64,000 nt of DNA from Anisus vortex (GCA_949126835.1 OX421495.1:27157721-27221720); one strand, 5' to 3'. Shown: positions 23,455-34,565, counted from the stretch's first letter. Notes: a model not told the origin generated them from the sequence alone. Numbers and translations are program-made.

Positions 23455-23852
23455 CCTAACTGTCCATGCCCCCTCCCCCCCCCCCCACCACACACACACT
23501 CACTGTGTGACTTTTCTGTTATCATGACTAACCCATCACATTAGAAAACAAAAAAAAAATCATTCTCACTCCCACTATCTTAACTCTGTTCACTCCGTCC
23601 TTCCTTCCTTTCATTTCTTTCTTTCATTTCTTTCTTTTTTTTCTCACAATCTGTTGTGTTTCACTAAGCGTGGGAAAAACGGATAATAATATGTACATGG
23701 AAAACATTTTCTTTTCTTACTGCTGCAAAGGGTTTCGCGGCGGTTTATTAAGGGAGGGTTCGAGGGGGTGGGGAGGGGGGATAGAATAACGGGAGAAAGA
23801 GGTGATGGAAAAGGAGTGGAGGAGGGGGGAAGGGGGGGTTGAGTGGGAAAGG
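23455..23852. repeat. Simple-sequence block: C-, CA-, CT- and G-rich
   Basis: Contains 12 C at 23475-23486, a short CA run, a CTTT-rich stretch at 23597-23642 and a G-cluster-rich stretch at 23755-23842 whose plus strand has several GGGG groups. ORFs here are Pro-rich translations of these runs. Confidence 0.85.
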
Positions 23853-24361
23853 TATGCACTTTGTTAACACCTCAATAACATGACGCCGACGGCTGTGTGA
23901 AAGTCTTAGTGAGCAGAATGGACACTGGTCATAAAGGTTGGGATCACCATGTTCAATGATTGACATCGGTCAGTTACATGATTGGAGTCTGTTTGAAATC
24001 TTGAAACCTAGTTTTACAAGACATTGACCATTTAAAAGTTATAATAAATTTTTAGTTTTTCTTTATAGTAACTGTCCACTAAAGTAAAGGCTTAATAAAA
24101 AAAAATCATTATAAATGATTCATTTATGTAAAACAAGATTTTGTGTCTACATATACTTTATGATTCTACTGACTTATACTCATTCATCAAAGTTATTTTG
24201 TTTTTCGGATTCGGGCATGTCATGGAAGTAGGAAACGCTGAGAAAACATCGACTAATTAACATCATTTAAAAACTCTTATCAAGACGAGACTTACACCGC
24301 CGATACGCGTAGGTCTTTAATGACAATCTTCTAGGGATTCACTTCTGTCAATTATTAGATA
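23853..24361. other. No gene seen
   Basis: AT-rich sequence without recognisable features. Confidence 0.5.
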
Positions 24362-24513
24362 AGATAAACATTTTACTTTTAAATATATGAGATAAAAATG
24401 TTACTTGTAAAATCTATGAGATAAAATATTACTTGTAAAATCAATGAGATAAAAATGTTACTTGTAAAATCTATGAGATAAAAGTGTTACTTGTAAAATC
24501 AATGAGATAAAAA
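24362..24513. repeat. 28-29-bp minisatellite, about 5 copies
   Basis: Units ATGAGATAAAAATGTTACTT plus GTAAAATCT. The last three alternate TCAATG and TCTATG. Confidence 0.95.
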
Positions 24514-24611
24514 GCAATGACTCAGTAAGAAAGTTTAAAGTCAAAGTAAAGAAAAATTAACATATTTCAAAAACATCAAGTAAATGAGCTCAACAAAAAA
24601 TAAACTAACCC

Positions 24612-25115
24612 ATAAAAACAAAGTTTTTATTATACTCCCTTTCTTTGTAAACTAAGTTTATATTTAATTTATATTTTGATAGATTTAAAAAAATATAGTC
24701 TAAGTGATATCATACCTTATGAATTTCTACACTAAAATTTTGCGCATCCTTTTTTTCTTCTAGCTTTGGCCCGCAAAAACCATAAAAAGATACATTGTGT
24801 CGTTTTTATTATATTTATTTCGTAAAAACGAACAGATCCAAAAAGTTTTTTTACTTCCGTCTCTTCCGGTAGAGGCAGCCGTAATTTACGTAAAATAATT
24901 TCTTCGATTAGCAAATTGGTCGAAGAAATTCGTGACTATTCCAAAGGCTATGATGCTGAAAATTTGATAGAATGTATTGTTAGTCGGGACAAGTCTGCTG
25001 CCCAAGTTTCAGCTCGATTGGACGACGGGAAGTGGTTGAAAAATCGATGCAAAGTTTTGCTAACAAGCAAGCAACCAAGTAAGCAAGCAACAAACCAAGC
25101 AGACAGACAGACAGT
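24612..25115 (-). mobile_element. CTGT-type dispersed element, copy 1
   Basis: Reverse complement of this segment aligns along its length with 59880-60411 and 60411-60898: a CTGT run, ATCGAGCTGAAA, GGCAGCAGA, CAATACAT-CTATCAAATTTT, a CAAAGCTAGAA-A-rich core, and the end TTACAAAGAAAGGGAGTATA followed by ATAAAAAC. The copies are clearly diverged from the other two. ORFs on either strand look similar between copies only because the DNA does. Class unknown; no transposase or RT. Confidence 0.85.
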
Positions 25116-25374
25116 ACGAGTTAAAAGAAAGGGAGTAAAAATATTTAAAAAACAACATTAACGATAGCTATACATTAGATAGTATAACGTTTCGCTTAAT
25201 ATAGCCTACACGGGTTACTCAAACGTACACAAATAATATAAACGATAGCTGCAGCTGTATAGATAACCTCAATAAAACGACACCTATAGCTGCTTAGACA
25301 AATTCAATAAAACTTTGAAATAGACCATGGAGGCTGAGAGTCTGTTCGAAATATGGGAAGAGACAAGTTCTCGG

Positions 25375-25475
25375 AAACATATAGACCTTTGGATATAATT
25401 GAATGGACAGACCCAATAGATATAATGGAATCGACATAGACCTACGGATATAATGGAATCGACTTAGGCATATGG
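25375..25475. repeat. Short GGATATAATGGAATCGACATAG repeat
   Basis: Three imperfect units of about 30 bp built on GGATATAATGGAATCGAC and TAGACCT. Confidence 0.7.
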
Positions 25476-25551
25476 GTTGGTTAGAGCCTTCCATACAATA
25501 GATTTTTTTCAATGTTAATGACGTTCGAACTGCTCGTTAATTAGCTTAAGT

Positions 25552-26020
25552 AATACCAAAGATTAGAATAAGATGGACCACTTAAGAGTTGTGTTTTTCT
25601 TGCGCAGCCAATAAAGCTGTCCAAAAGACTTCCACTGTATATAACATTCGATTTTAATCTTAATTTTAGTTATATTCTTAAATATCACATACTCTCCTTC
25701 CATAAAGCCATTCTTATACAATTCTACATGAAAAGTAATGAAACGACGAAATTTACAAATAAAAGCCATAAAAGCATTACTTTTAAAAATACATTATTCA
25801 AAAGTTTTAATTTACCTTTTACATTCCTTTAAATTCTCTGATACAAACTGGCAACTAGGATAGCCATAGTCTTGTTTTCCATTGATAAAATCAAATTATT
25901 GAACCGGAAGTCAGTGTGTAATCGGAAATTTCCGAAACAGGAGTTTTCGAGTCTTCAAATTAGCAGAAATATCAAAGCAAGTGGTCCATCTTATTAGATA
26001 TATCAATAGTCTTTGGTATT
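25552..26020. mobile_element. 469-bp inverted-repeat MITE, copy A
   Basis: Starts AATACCAAAGATTAG and ends CTTTGGTATT. The reverse complement of the last 43 bp (AATACCAAAGACTATTGATA ... AATAAGATGGACCACTTGC) matches the start, which has a small deletion, so these are terminal inverted repeats sharing AATAAGATGGACCACTT. No coding capacity. A minus ORF at 25563-25769 runs through it without motif. Confidence 0.85.
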
Positions 26021-26190
26021 ACCATAGACTATAATATACATGGACCGCTTGCTTAAATTAGTTTTTTATGCTATTATCTTCTTTTTTTTGCAATTCCCGA
26101 TTCTAAATAAAGTCATTGTCATACATGTTCCGTCTTATTAAATCGCATGTTTTTCGACTTTAAATGAATACTTGTAGGCCTATTCATCCT
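26020..26190. mobile_element. Same MITE family, truncated copy C
   Basis: Begins ACCATAGACTATAATATACA then TGGACCGCTTGC and continues into GCAATTCCCGATTCTAAATA, which matches the reverse complement of the interior of copy B (26860-26980). It abuts copy A directly and stops near the element at 26194. Confidence 0.7.
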
Positions 26191-26191
26191 A

Positions 26192-26755
26192 TAGGGCGTT
26201 TGCAATCACGTGACAAAAAGCACGTGATTTTTGTTTACTTTGTGTAGTAGTGGTGTACAAGTACAAGGCCGCTGTATTAATAAAGTTTCATATAGGCTCG
26301 AGCTTTTTTAAAATGATGTTTTGTGTTTTAAGTCTTATTAAGATTTAAGCTGTATTATGTCTGTTAAATAAAATAGGCTATTTTATTATTATCATAGACA
26401 TAGATCATTGACGATGTGAGCCTATTAGTGACTTGACTAGATAGCCTATTCACCAACACTATCACTTGGCATCCCTAATTAGCCATTAGCCTAGCCTACG
26501 AAACATTAAAAGTTTAGGCCTATAAAGTGAAATTGAAAGTGTAAATAGGTCTAGCCGGCCCTAGCCTAATCACATAAATCAATTAATCTACAGTACTACT
26601 ATTTACCTCTTTATTTTTTAGTAGGATAGCCAATATTCAGATGTGAATTTGGCATGATAAAGAAGTACTTCACCATTTTTGTACACCAATAGTGGCTTCT
26701 ATTTACACAAATACGTCACTAAAAAACCTAAGCCACGCCCACTGAGAACGCTCTA
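26192..26755. mobile_element. 560-bp inverted-repeat element, TA-flanked
   Basis: The segment 26194-26753 starts GGGCGTTTGCAATCACGTGAC and ends CCCACTGAGAACGCTC, whose reverse complement starts GAGCGTTCTCAGTGGG. Further in, GTAGTGGTGTACAA near 26247 pairs with the reverse complement of TTGTACACCAATAGTGG near 26678. TA flanks both sides. It interrupts members of the GATGGACC MITE family. Two CACGTG motifs lie at 26206-26228. Confidence 0.65.
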
Positions 26756-27045
26756 TTATCATTGACTATAATAAGATGGACCGCCTGCTCTATTTTTAGA
26801 GCTTATGTTATTTTTTCGTGCGCACACAACACTGATCTATAAATGTTTCCGCTCTGTACAACTTTCGATTTAAATTTTTCATTGAGAAAATCATAGCGAT
26901 TAAATAAAACGGAACTTGTATATCAATAACTTTATTTCCTGTATAGCAATTACTTTATTTATAATCGGGAATTCCGAAAATCAGTGTTTCAAGTCATCAT
27001 ATTGCAGAAATACTAAAGCAAGCTTTGATATTTCTTAAGCCTACA
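26756..27045. mobile_element. Same MITE family, copy B
   Basis: Starts TTGACTATAATAAGATGGACC and shares with copy A the CAACTTTCGATTTAAATTTT-type text, the AATCGGGAATTCCGAAA block and GCAGAAATACTAAAGCAAGC near its end. The final GGTCCATCTT half of the right inverted repeat is lost. Confidence 0.75.
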
Positions 27046-27104
27046 GTTCATACACCTTATCGAAATAGACATTTTACAGGGCTCCTTTATATATATTATA
27101 TATA

Positions 27105-27575
27105 CAAGCTACATTGCCCGGCAGGTAAAAAAAAAACAGGACTGTATAAGGTGCAGATTAAAAAATCATAAACTACACTTAAACGAAAGCTATAAATCTT
27201 ATATTAAAATTATTAATTTTTTACTGAAGACTTTTAGGAAAGGCCTATTTTTTTTTACACCATTACAATATTTATTTTAAATTAAAGTATTTTTATTTAA
27301 CAAAAATCTAAATTGCCCGTAAATTTACAATGTCTTTTGTTTTTAAAAGTTTGAAAAAAAAATTGGCGGAAAAAAAAGGTATAGTCTAACTGGAGAATCG
27401 AACCCGGATCGCTCACATAGCAGTCCGCTACGCTTACCACTGAGCTATCGAAGACACAAGTTCCGATATGAAAAATTATTAGACATTATATAGGCCTAGG
27501 CCTCACGTGATTTCCAATTGACCAATGGGGATCCGAATGCGGACAAACAGTCTTATTTTATATAGAGATATATAT
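27105..27575 (-). mobile_element. Dispersed repeat with tRNA-like core, copy 2
   Basis: Matches 13275-13850. On the minus strand 27384-27455 resembles a tRNA: TAGCTCAGTGGTAAGCG (A box) and CCGGGTTCGATTCTCC (B box), spaced as in a tRNA gene. The acceptor and T stems do not pair fully (only GTCT with AGAC closes), so it is not a functional tRNA gene. The sequence upstream of the tRNA-like part on the minus strand is shared with copy 1 too, so the tRNA-like part is internal to the repeat rather than at its very 5' end. Confidence 0.75.
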
Positions 27576-28664
27576 TCTAAGTGCTTGTTTAAAATTTTTT
27601 ACTGTTTAGGATGACCTAGACTCATTCTAGAATCTGATGAAACATCTTGCTGCCACCGAATTCTCCTCCAGACGTGACCCAGATCCTGCTTGTCACTCTG
27701 TCACTGGGTTAACCAAGTTCTGGAATTTTCTGTCACATCCACCAATCATCATTTCGTTACCCTGCAACATATTTTTTATGTCTTACTTCCCGCCCGCCTC
27801 CCTACCCCCTCCACTCAACACTCAGAAAATTTAACCTCCCACACATTTCAAGAAATGTGCCCACATCCTCCCACGCCCTAGTTTTTATTTTTTGTTCCAT
27901 TCTGTTTCCATGCAATACGCTGCAACTTGGCCCACTATGTTTGTGTGTTTCAGCGGTGGTCCTCACATTGCACTGTATAATTGACACTAACAGAATGTTC
28001 CCATACAGATACATTCCTCAAGGAGCTTCTTACAATAAAACCAGGCGCCAACATTTATTCCAGACAGATTTAGTTTCTCATTTTTTTTCCAAAAGACTGA
28101 GCAAACAAAGAAATAACCAACAACTTGAATATTACCCAACTTTCTTTTCAAATCTCAGTCAGTTACTATGACAACCAAATAACATCTCCCTTAACGACTT
28201 TGTAAAACAAATGTCGGTCATGCTATTGAGGTCAATGAACTTTGTTGGCTTGTTGTAACATTGTGCATCTCAGATTTCACTGGCCCCGGGAATTTAGTTT
28301 AATGATTGTGTTGTTTTTTAAAAATAGTTTTTGCAAGAATAATCTCTTGGTCTTGTTACACCAGATAATTCTTTCAATAGTATTTACAATTGTTACATTA
28401 CCGCACAAGTTGTACAAATCATTACAATCTGGAACAGAAAGGCGAGATAAACGGGAACTGCTTATTTTATTTTTTCCATTTAGAAACATGACACACTTTA
28501 AGGATTTATATTCATAGTTTTTCTTAATACTTGTATTACCAAATTAAAGATTTTCAGTTCTTACAAATCAAACTTAATCACACATTTAGTGACTTCAAAC
28601 ATTCCAACATCCACTGAGCTAGCTATTCTAGCTATATAAATATAAAGCTGAGTAAAAAAAAAAA
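27576..28664. other. No gene confirmed
   Basis: Contains several short ORFs on both strands around 27640-28500. None has a recognisable domain. Base composition at 27640-28030 is slightly more GC-rich than the surroundings. Confidence 0.4.
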
Positions 28665-28720
28665 AGTACCCGTCAGACCAAATTGATCCATAGATTCATA
28701 GGTGCAGTGAAGCAGCGTTA
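28665..28720 (-). mobile_element. SINE 3'-end fragment
   Basis: AGTACCCGTCAGACCAAATT to AGTGAAGCAGCGTT matches the 3' end of the window's main SINE family, preceded by a run of 12 A. Confidence 0.8.
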
Positions 28721-30164
28721 TAGCTGAACGCCAACCACTAAATAATTTATACTTATGTTACTCATTATAGAGATACCATCTCTTTGAAATTGCAAAGTAA
28801 TGTAGAAATAGTGGATCATAGAAACCACATAAACATTCAGAACTAACTATTGCAAACACAAAATAAATATTTTTTAACTACTCAGTAAAAACAAAAAGTG
28901 TTATTATTCACAGCTGTAAATCAACACAATTGACTGCACAAACATGGGTTTCACAAGAAACAGAACTAGTCTATCTTCTATTTATAATTATTTATAGCAC
29001 TCCTTCACCTAATTGTATTGATCAGGAAAGAAAATTGAATTATTTCCAGATGATGACAGAATAACTGGGTCACCAAAATCAACATGAGATGCCTAATATT
29101 ATGAACATTCTTAAAATTTTAAATTTTAGAGAATTAAGCAACAAGTAAATGTTAGCCATTATATTCATACAAAACTTTTTTATTCAAAGTTTATTTTCTC
29201 TATAGCCCAGAGTCTCTTCTTTATCCCCATTCACTGGTGATATTTTTCAGTTGTCAGATTTTTTGTATTTGTTCAAAAAAATGGTCAAAGGGAAATAATC
29301 CTGCCTTTATTTTGACTAAACTTGAATTGCCTCCCTTGGGATTTAAAATTTTAAATAATCGTTAAGAGCTGTTTTCAAATTTCAAATACCATTAAGATCT
29401 TAAGAAATAAGTAATCTTACCATAATATTTACATGCCATTGTGATTTACTATTTAAAATAATCGTAGTGTAATGGAATAGCTACATAAGGCCCACAATTT
29501 GTTGCAGTCTTTATGTCCTTACGTCTGAAAGTGTATCTCTGCAAATAATTGGATACCGGTACATTATACTGCATAATGGTATGTTGTCGTCCATTGTGGT
29601 CAGCTAAACAAGTGATAATACTAGAGTAGAGCTATGGTCTAGTAGTACACTTTCTACTGAAGTAACTAGGCTTCCAATGTAATTAACGAGAGTTATAGCC
29701 AAGATACCCAAAGAAGTTTCCCTTATAACAAGATGTTGTCTCTCTATGCATCATTTCACTGACAGGATACTGCCTTCATTCTTTATTTTAATTAGAAACT
29801 AAAAATACTTTTAATATTTAATAAAGGACCTGTAAAGTGTTAGACAAACTAAATTACAATTGTTATCTGTTTACTAGCCTAATCGTAAATCATCAGTTGC
29901 TTAGAATGTATAACTTTAAAATGAACAAATTTTTAAAAAATATTTGAAAATTATATAAATATTTTATGACTAAAGAATTTATATGTATATTTTCAAATAT
30001 TACATAAAGTACCCAGTTTGTTTAATTACAACTTATCTCTTCCGCTCAATGGTAGTGTGCATGTACATAATTGTGTAGTTAGATACACTCAGTAAAATTA
30101 CTAAGTGTTAGATTTTCATCTCGAGTACCATAATAATATTTAGACAATGATTACCATAAATGTG
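28721..30164. other. AT-rich DNA, no gene seen
   Basis: No ORF, RNA gene or clear repeat was found in about 1.4 kb. It may contain the lost left part of the hAT element whose right end is at 30445, but I could not see a matching start. Confidence 0.45.
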
Positions 30165-30453
30165 AAAGTTAAGTTGACTAATAAAATAATGTATTGATAG
30201 AAATAAAAATAAAAAGGATGATAATCACAAACACGTTTATTTTTTTATTAAATATAAAACGCTTTTACTATTTTCTCTATAAATCACCTTTGCTTTTGGC
30301 ATTGGTCTTGCTGCGGAGTTAAATTAATTGTCCTATAAAATAATTTTTTTTTATATTAGAACAGGTTGACTTTTAGGCTTTTGGCACGCAGAATGATTTT
30401 GGAATCCTAGTTTGGCAAACTGTTCGCAAAAGGTTGTCGACCCTGCTCTAGGG
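30165..30453. mobile_element. hAT element right-end fragment (Buster-like)
   Basis: Matches 46200-46466, including GATGATAATCACAA, CCTTTGCTTTTGGC, CCTAGTTTGGCA and the terminus GCAAAAGGTTGTCGACCCTG ending at 30445. It is therefore a relative of the 1.87-kb element at 44930-46796. The following CTCTAGGG (30446-30453) has TA at its centre, as do other targets of this family. The left end is not found. Confidence 0.75.
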
Positions 30454-30531
30454 AACGAAGAAAGTTGACGTAAAGCAAGGTAAACCGTCTTATCAAAAGG
30501 TCACCGGGCTTTTTGTTTAAAAAAAAAACAA

Positions 30532-30700
30532 CGTCGGACCAAATTTATCCAAAGGACCGGTGAAGCAGCGTTTACCAGTTTCAGTGGCCACGGCATACTA
30601 TGTGATGCACAGCCGCCTTTACTTTACCCCAACTAGGGTCAGGTAGGTCTATTCATCAGAGCTGGGTAGACTCAGGGGCACCCTCTAGATCCGGGAACAA
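30532..30700 (-). mobile_element. SINE copy lacking its tRNA-like head
   Basis: CGTCGGACCAAATTTATCC to CACCCTCTAGATCCGGG matches the body of the main SINE family. The GTGTGGCCAGCACTATG part is deleted and the tRNA-derived head is missing, as expected of a 5'-truncated insertion. Confidence 0.88.
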
Positions 30701-31523
30701 GTCATAGCTGTAAAGTGTAAGGCAATTTCTTATTGTGCTGTGTCCTCGGCAACTTGTGAACGTATGCGTTTGTACATGTCTAAAATGTATTTTAACAATA
30801 CAATGTTGACGAAAATGACTTCAATAACGCATTTATGTTAACAACAACAGACATTTATTCTTTTGTCCTGTAACAAAGCCAACATTTTGTATAAAACGAG
30901 GCGACAGACATCCGATGTCCTTGAACATTGACCTACTGCACTCAACTTAATTTGCACTTAGTTTGCACTTGGCTTAGGCGCAAAATATATTTACCACGGT
31001 CGCCTGATCTTCATTTACAACTCTGATTGATCACGTCTGCCACATTACATAAGCTAAAAAAAAAACATACAATAAACCTTCTTTGGGCTGCAGAGTAACA
31101 TCTTGTAACTTCAATCATTCACACTGGTGGGGATAGATCTGTAAATACACTTGTTGGACAAACACAACAACCCACTCAATTTTTGATTTATCAGACCAAT
31201 CTACTTTCTCGACAAGTGTGGAGTGGGGGGACTCCCCCCATCGGCTCCCACATAGAGGTGTCCAATAAAGGTTCAGACCGGATGTAAAGGTGTTGACCAG
31301 TTTGAAAGATAAAACAAAGACCAGCTGACTTTACTTTCTGCAATTTTTATTTCTATTGGATAGACTCGGTGTATAGGCTAGGGGGTCTAGAGTAAGACTT
31401 ACAGCATTAATAAAATAAAACTAATATTGAACAAAGGACTGAAATGAGAATTCCATTAGAGTTAGAGCCTTACATTGTAGCCTTCAGATTTTGCAAAGTG
31501 CGGCTATGTATATCATAGAGATC
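30701..31523. other. No gene seen
   Basis: Sequence without recognisable features apart from a short GGGG/CCCC palindromic stretch near 31224-31243. Confidence 0.45.
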
Positions 31524-31800
31524 AGTGTATTCCCTGATTGTATTATATGTTGATATATGTATTGTATGTTGATATATGTATTATATGTTGGTATATGTAT
31601 TATAGGCTATAATAGCCTATGTTTGTGTTTGTATTTTATGTTTGTGTATGCTTTATATATTGGTATATGTTTAATATGTTGGTAAGTGTATTATATGTTG
31701 GTTTATGTGTTATATTTGGTTTGTATGTTATATATACATATATTTTATATCTTGATATATTGGGTATATGTAGGCTATTATAAGTTGGTAGATAATATAA
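31524..31800. repeat. Degenerate TATGTTGATATATGTATTA repeat
   Basis: About twelve diverged units of 18-24 bp. The minus ORF at 31636-32001 overlaps it and reads as Thr/Tyr/Ile repeats, so it is not a gene. Confidence 0.85.
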
Positions 31801-32466
31801 TATTATGATTGTATAAGTAATATTTGGACGAGATTGGCAAAAGGAAGGAGGTGAGACATGGGCATTAAAAATTCGCAGTTGTTCACTCAATTCAGTTTCC
31901 ATATTCCAGAAAGAATAGGTGAGAACGGGGTCATAGGTTAAATTGATACGAGAAAGGTGACATATACACAATGACCGAGATACACAAGTGATGTCTGCCA
32001 CACCTGCAGTAAATGCACATCCTTTTTAATCTAGGTCACGTGAGTTATGACTGCGATGTTGTCAATGTAGACCAGGCAAGGTTGAGTGCGGTTGGGGGAC
32101 TTCACAGCTGGGCAAATCGCCAGCTGACGGGTGTATCGATGCTGTGTTGTCGCCTCAATCCTTACGACCTTTATCTCGTGTCAATTGAACGTGAGTAGAG
32201 GGTGACAGGGAGGATGCGGCGTGGGCGGGTGTGCTGTGCAGGCAGAAATAATCCTTCTTTTTACGCCTCCGCGACTTGAGAAATAATGAAACAAAAAATA
32301 AAAATAAAGTGAACAGAAATGTAGGTCAGTGAGTAGGTCACGGGGTCGAGTCGAGGGCGGAGCAACACATAGAATTGGGTAGGGCCTATTGGAATATTTC
32401 TTTTTACTTATTAATATTCTGGTTTAAATGAGACAACAACAATGGATTTCAGCAAAGTAAAATTAA
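31801..32466. other. No gene seen
   Basis: Slightly GC-richer at 32020-32270; the 61-residue plus ORF at 32013 has no motif. The purine-rich (AAATAAA) stretch near 32285-32310 is simple sequence. Confidence 0.4.
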
Positions 32467-32977
32467 AAGTTAACGTTGTAAGTTAACATTGCAGGTTAGC
32501 ATTGGAAAGTTAGCATTGAAAAGTTAGCATTGGAAAGTAAGCATTGGAATATAGCATTGGAAAGTTAGAATTGGAAGCTAGCATTGGAAAGTTAGCATTG
32601 GAAAGTTAGCATTGGAAGTTGGCATTGTAGGTTAGCATTGGAAAGTTAGCATTGAACGTAATTTGGAAGTTAGCATTGGAAAGTTAGCATTGGAAAGTAA
32701 ACATTGGAAAGTTAGCGTTGTAGGTTAGCATTGGAAAGTTAGCATTGAAAGTTAGCATTATAAATTAGCATTGGAAAGTTAGCATTGGAAGTTAGCATTG
32801 TAGGTTAGCATTGGAAAGTTAGCATTGGAAGTTAGCATTGTAGGTTAGCATTGGAAAGTTAGCATTGGAAGTAATTTGGAAGTTAGCATTGGAAAGTTAG
32901 CATTGGAAGTTAGCATTGGAAAGTTAACATTGGAAGTTAGCATTGGAAAGTTAGCATTGGAAGTTAGCATTGGAAAG
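32467..32977. repeat. 13-14-bp minisatellite (GTTAGCATTGGAAA)
   Basis: About 37 units of GTTAGCATTGGAA(A), with variants TTGTAGGTTAGC, GAAAGTAAGC and ATTGAAAAG. The order of variants shows blocks, for example GGAAA-GGAA-TTGTAG recurs at least twice around 32770-32860. Confidence 0.96.
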
Positions 32978-33248
32978 TCCTTGTGGCACATAATCTGTGG
33001 TTACAGTTAGTGTCTTCTGACTTGGCACTTGGCACCAGGAATAAAAACTCTTTTTAATGAGTAATTCGTCAAAGGTAGGCATGCCTGTAGATGTTGTTTC
33101 TACAATGAAAGAATTACCTCTACATGAAGAAAGAGTACTGATATGCATTTTTTCTCGCATAAGGGATAAGAAAAATGTTTTTGTCCTTATGTTTATCTGA
33201 GCACCAGTGCCCTCACAAGGGGCAGGGCAGAGGGGGGCATATGCCCCG

Positions 33249-33366
33249 GCGGCTAATATAGTCTAAATGTCTAAATATAGCACTAAACAAAGCAGTTACA
33301 GTATGCAAGGGGGCGTCGCTGAAACTTTTGCCATGGGGCGCTACATAGGCTTGAGAAGACTCTGCT
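33249..33366. mobile_element. Dispersed repeat shared with 51131-51246
   Basis: GGCGGCTAATATAGTCTAAA through CTACATAGGCTTGAG matches the reverse complement of 51131-51246 with common words TATAGCACTAAAC, CAGTTACA, CTGAAACTTTTGCC and GGCGCTACAT. It lies inside a G-rich setting (33215-33245). It is likely a piece of a DNA transposon whose terminus CAGGGCCGG is seen at 51070. Confidence 0.75.
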
Positions 33367-33574
33367 GAGCGCTGCAACAGGATGTTATCGTGTTGTATTT
33401 CTAAATTAAAGTTTCATACCTTATGTATTATTACTACTTTACTCTTTGCCCTTCTGTTCTCTAGTGTTTCTACGAGTACTGATTTAACAATTGGCGTTAC
33501 TCTTGGCATTTGTGAATATTCGCTAGTAATGAACCTTGCAGCTCTTTTTTAAGTTGTTCAAATTTTTTTTTTTT

Positions 33575-33925
33575 TGTCTCCGACGTATACTAAGGATCGG
33601 CTGGGAGGACCACATCTCCAACATCGAAGTCCACCAAAGAACTGGAATAAGCTTCATTATCGATGAAATAATGAAAAGAAGATGGAGATGGCTGGGTCAC
33701 ATCCTCCGCATGGACAAAATGAGGCTCCCAAGCAGCGCATTGAAATGGACACCACCAGGAAAAAGACGAAGGGGAAGGCCAATGGGAACGTGGAGGAGGA
33801 CAATGGACGAGGAAGCAAAGGCCACAAATAAAACATGGCACGAAATCCGATGGCTCGCCCAGGATAGGGAGGCCTGGCGGAACTTTGTTGCTGCCTTATG
33901 CTCCACGGGGAGCGATAAAGACTAA
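33575..33925 (+). pseudogene. LINE reverse-transcriptase C-terminal fragment
   Basis: An open reading frame from the poly-T run at 33567-33575 to a TAA at 33923-33925. It shows the typical post-RT region: RRILRIGWEDHISN, RRWRWLGHILRMD, LKWTPPGKRRRGRP, TWRRTMDEE and LAQDREAWRNFVAALC. The family is widespread in invertebrate LINEs. The RT catalytic core is missing, so this is a 5'-truncated copy, but the remaining part is intact enough to suggest a fairly young insertion. The text differs from the remnant at 2585-3390, so it is a different element family. Confidence 0.9.
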
Positions 33926-34004
33926 GAAAGAAGAATTTTTTTTATGTTTCCTTTAGTTCATATGTCCTATACAGATTATGCATATTCTAGTAATGAGAAA
34001 TAGC

Positions 34005-34505
34005 ATTTTAATTTTTTTTTCTTATTACATTTGTCAAACTTCGTTTTTTTATTATTTCATCTATGCGTGGGCTCCAATATAATTTATCATTTAATATTAC
34101 TCCTAGGTACTTTGCATTGTTAGTTTGAGTGAATGAAGTAGTTTGTAATTATTTGTTTCTTGGATACTCTTATAAGTTGGCATTTATCTGGGTGAAAAGA
34201 CATACTCCAGTTATACTCCCATTTTTGCAATTCATCGAGGTCTTTTGTAAGAGTTCCGTAACTTTTCTGTTTTCTTTGTTCTTTAAATTATTTAATCATC
34301 TACACATAATCTTGTTCCTGTGTTGGTGCAATTGGGTACGCCATTAATATAAATTAGAAATCATAGGGTCCTAGGACAGTTCCTTCTGAAACTCCTGCGT
34401 TTACAGTTATTGATGATAGGCTAATTTAGAGACATTAATTATTACAGTTTGTTCGCTACCTATCAGAAAGTCTTGAATCCTTGAGGTTAACCAATTGGCA
34501 CGAAA
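34005..34505 (-). pseudogene. Jockey-like RT core remnant, minus strand
   Basis: Translated piecewise on the minus strand: SRIQDFLIGSEQTVIINVS near 34490-34430, then GVSEGTVLGP (family GVPQGTVLGP) near 34405, LIYINGVPN and RLCVDD (family RLFADD), and finally KYLGVILNDKLYWSPRIDE at about 34115-34055. The order is that of RT domains in jockey- and CR1-type LINEs. Stops and frame changes break it, and the catalytic Y/F-A-D-D site reads CVDD, so it is dead. It lies tail to tail with the plus-strand fragment at 33575-33925 and belongs to another family. Confidence 0.85.
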
Positions 34506-34565
34506 TGAAAACAAAGAAATGTGTCACCATCAGATGTAAAGGTCGACGACTGAATTGACCGACAA

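Noticed and set aside
5397..24513. Relation between the 34-bp array (5397) and the 29-bp array (24362) through ATGAGATAAAAA
   Set aside because: The shared word is short and AT-rich; the rest of the units differ.
27384..27455. Functional tRNA gene on the minus strand
   Set aside because: A and B boxes are good but acceptor and T stems fail to pair and the sequence sits inside a dispersed repeat with a second decayed copy.
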